Source: Burkholderiaceae bacterium
Lineage (GTDB): Bacteria; Pseudomonadota; Gammaproteobacteria; Burkholderiales; Burkholderiaceae_E
DNA length: 7,040 nucleotides
Direction: 5' to 3'
Assembly (NCBI GenBank): GCA_019428955.1
Contig: JAHYJF010000189.1
Span: forward strand, 1-7,040
Part shown: piece after piece, positions 6,911-7,040 of the stretch
Position numbering within the stretch: the first letter of the stretch is position 1
Layout of the letters: each line of letters starts with the position of its first letter
Translations under genes and position numbers: made by a program
Notes under the pieces: generated by a model
The model's input: only the letters and a program-made list of their open reading frames with translations
Database searches by the model: none
Told to the model about the DNA's origin: nothing

Positions 6911-7040
6911 GTGCGCCCAGCATGGGCGCGATCTTCGGGGTGCAAGTCCCGGTCCCCGGCCGAGCTGGCCACAGCGAGTCAAGTGAAGCGCAACTGCGTG
7001 AGGGTGACCGAGCGTGGGGAGGGAGCGTGGATCGTAAAGC
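6911..7040 (+). mobile_element. Group II intron, 5' end only (continues past the window)
   Basis: The sequence from 6911 starts with GTGCG, the conserved 5' end of bacterial group II introns. It then forms a short stem GCGCCC (6913-6918) / GGGCGC (6924-6929) around AGCAT. GATCTTC leads to GGGGTGCAAGTCCC (6937-6950), a segment recurrent in domain I of these ribozymes. GGCC-GAGCT-GGCC (6958-6970) forms a further small hairpin. The remaining bases, including GCGTGAGGGTGACCGAGC at about 6996-7013, resemble the domain I continuation, and no gene is seen in them. Position directly behind a terminator hairpin fits group IIC introns. The class, the reverse transcriptase/maturase gene and domains V/VI cannot be verified because they would lie beyond base 7040. 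The call rests on recognising the 5' end, not on a complete fold. Confidence 0.75.

Overview
The window is a GC-rich, gene-dense stretch with every supported gene on the + strand. It looks like the chromosome of a Gram-negative proteobacterium. The order lpxB - rnhB - TrmH/SpoU-type RNA methyltransferase is familiar from betaproteobacteria, and a lipid A gene implies an outer membrane. The lineage is an inference from gene order and composition only; a betaproteobacterium is my best guess.

Region 1 (1-2061) is the end of a housekeeping operon. The 3' part of lpxB (lipid A disaccharide synthase) is cut by the left edge. It overlaps rnhB (ribonuclease HII), which overlaps a SpoU/TrmH RNA 2'-O-ribose methyltransferase. 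Both junctions are short overlaps, so the three genes are probably co-transcribed and translationally coupled.

Region 2 (about 2062-6841) encodes a complete BMP-family (basic membrane protein / PnrA-like) ABC importer in the order ATPase, permease, permease, substrate-binding lipoprotein. The first three genes overlap or abut. The lipoprotein gene comes last, after a 53-nt spacer with its own strong ribosome binding site. Characterised members of this importer class carry nucleosides, purines or related compounds (PnrA, NupABC-type, riboflavin for RfuA), so a nucleoside or purine-like substrate is likely here. The exact ligand cannot be read from the sequence.

Region 3 (6842-7040) contains two consecutive strong hairpins. 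The second has the form of an intrinsic terminator. Directly at the end of its T-rich tail the sequence changes to what looks like the 5' end of a bacterial group II intron (GTGCG start, then a short domain I-like stem and a GGGTGCAAGTCCC segment). The intron runs off the right edge, so its reverse transcriptase and catalytic domains V/VI are not visible. Insertion immediately 3' of a terminator hairpin is the known target habit of group IIC introns. This is the most notable feature of the window; the rest is ordinary, well-conserved gene content. I found no previously undescribed system.
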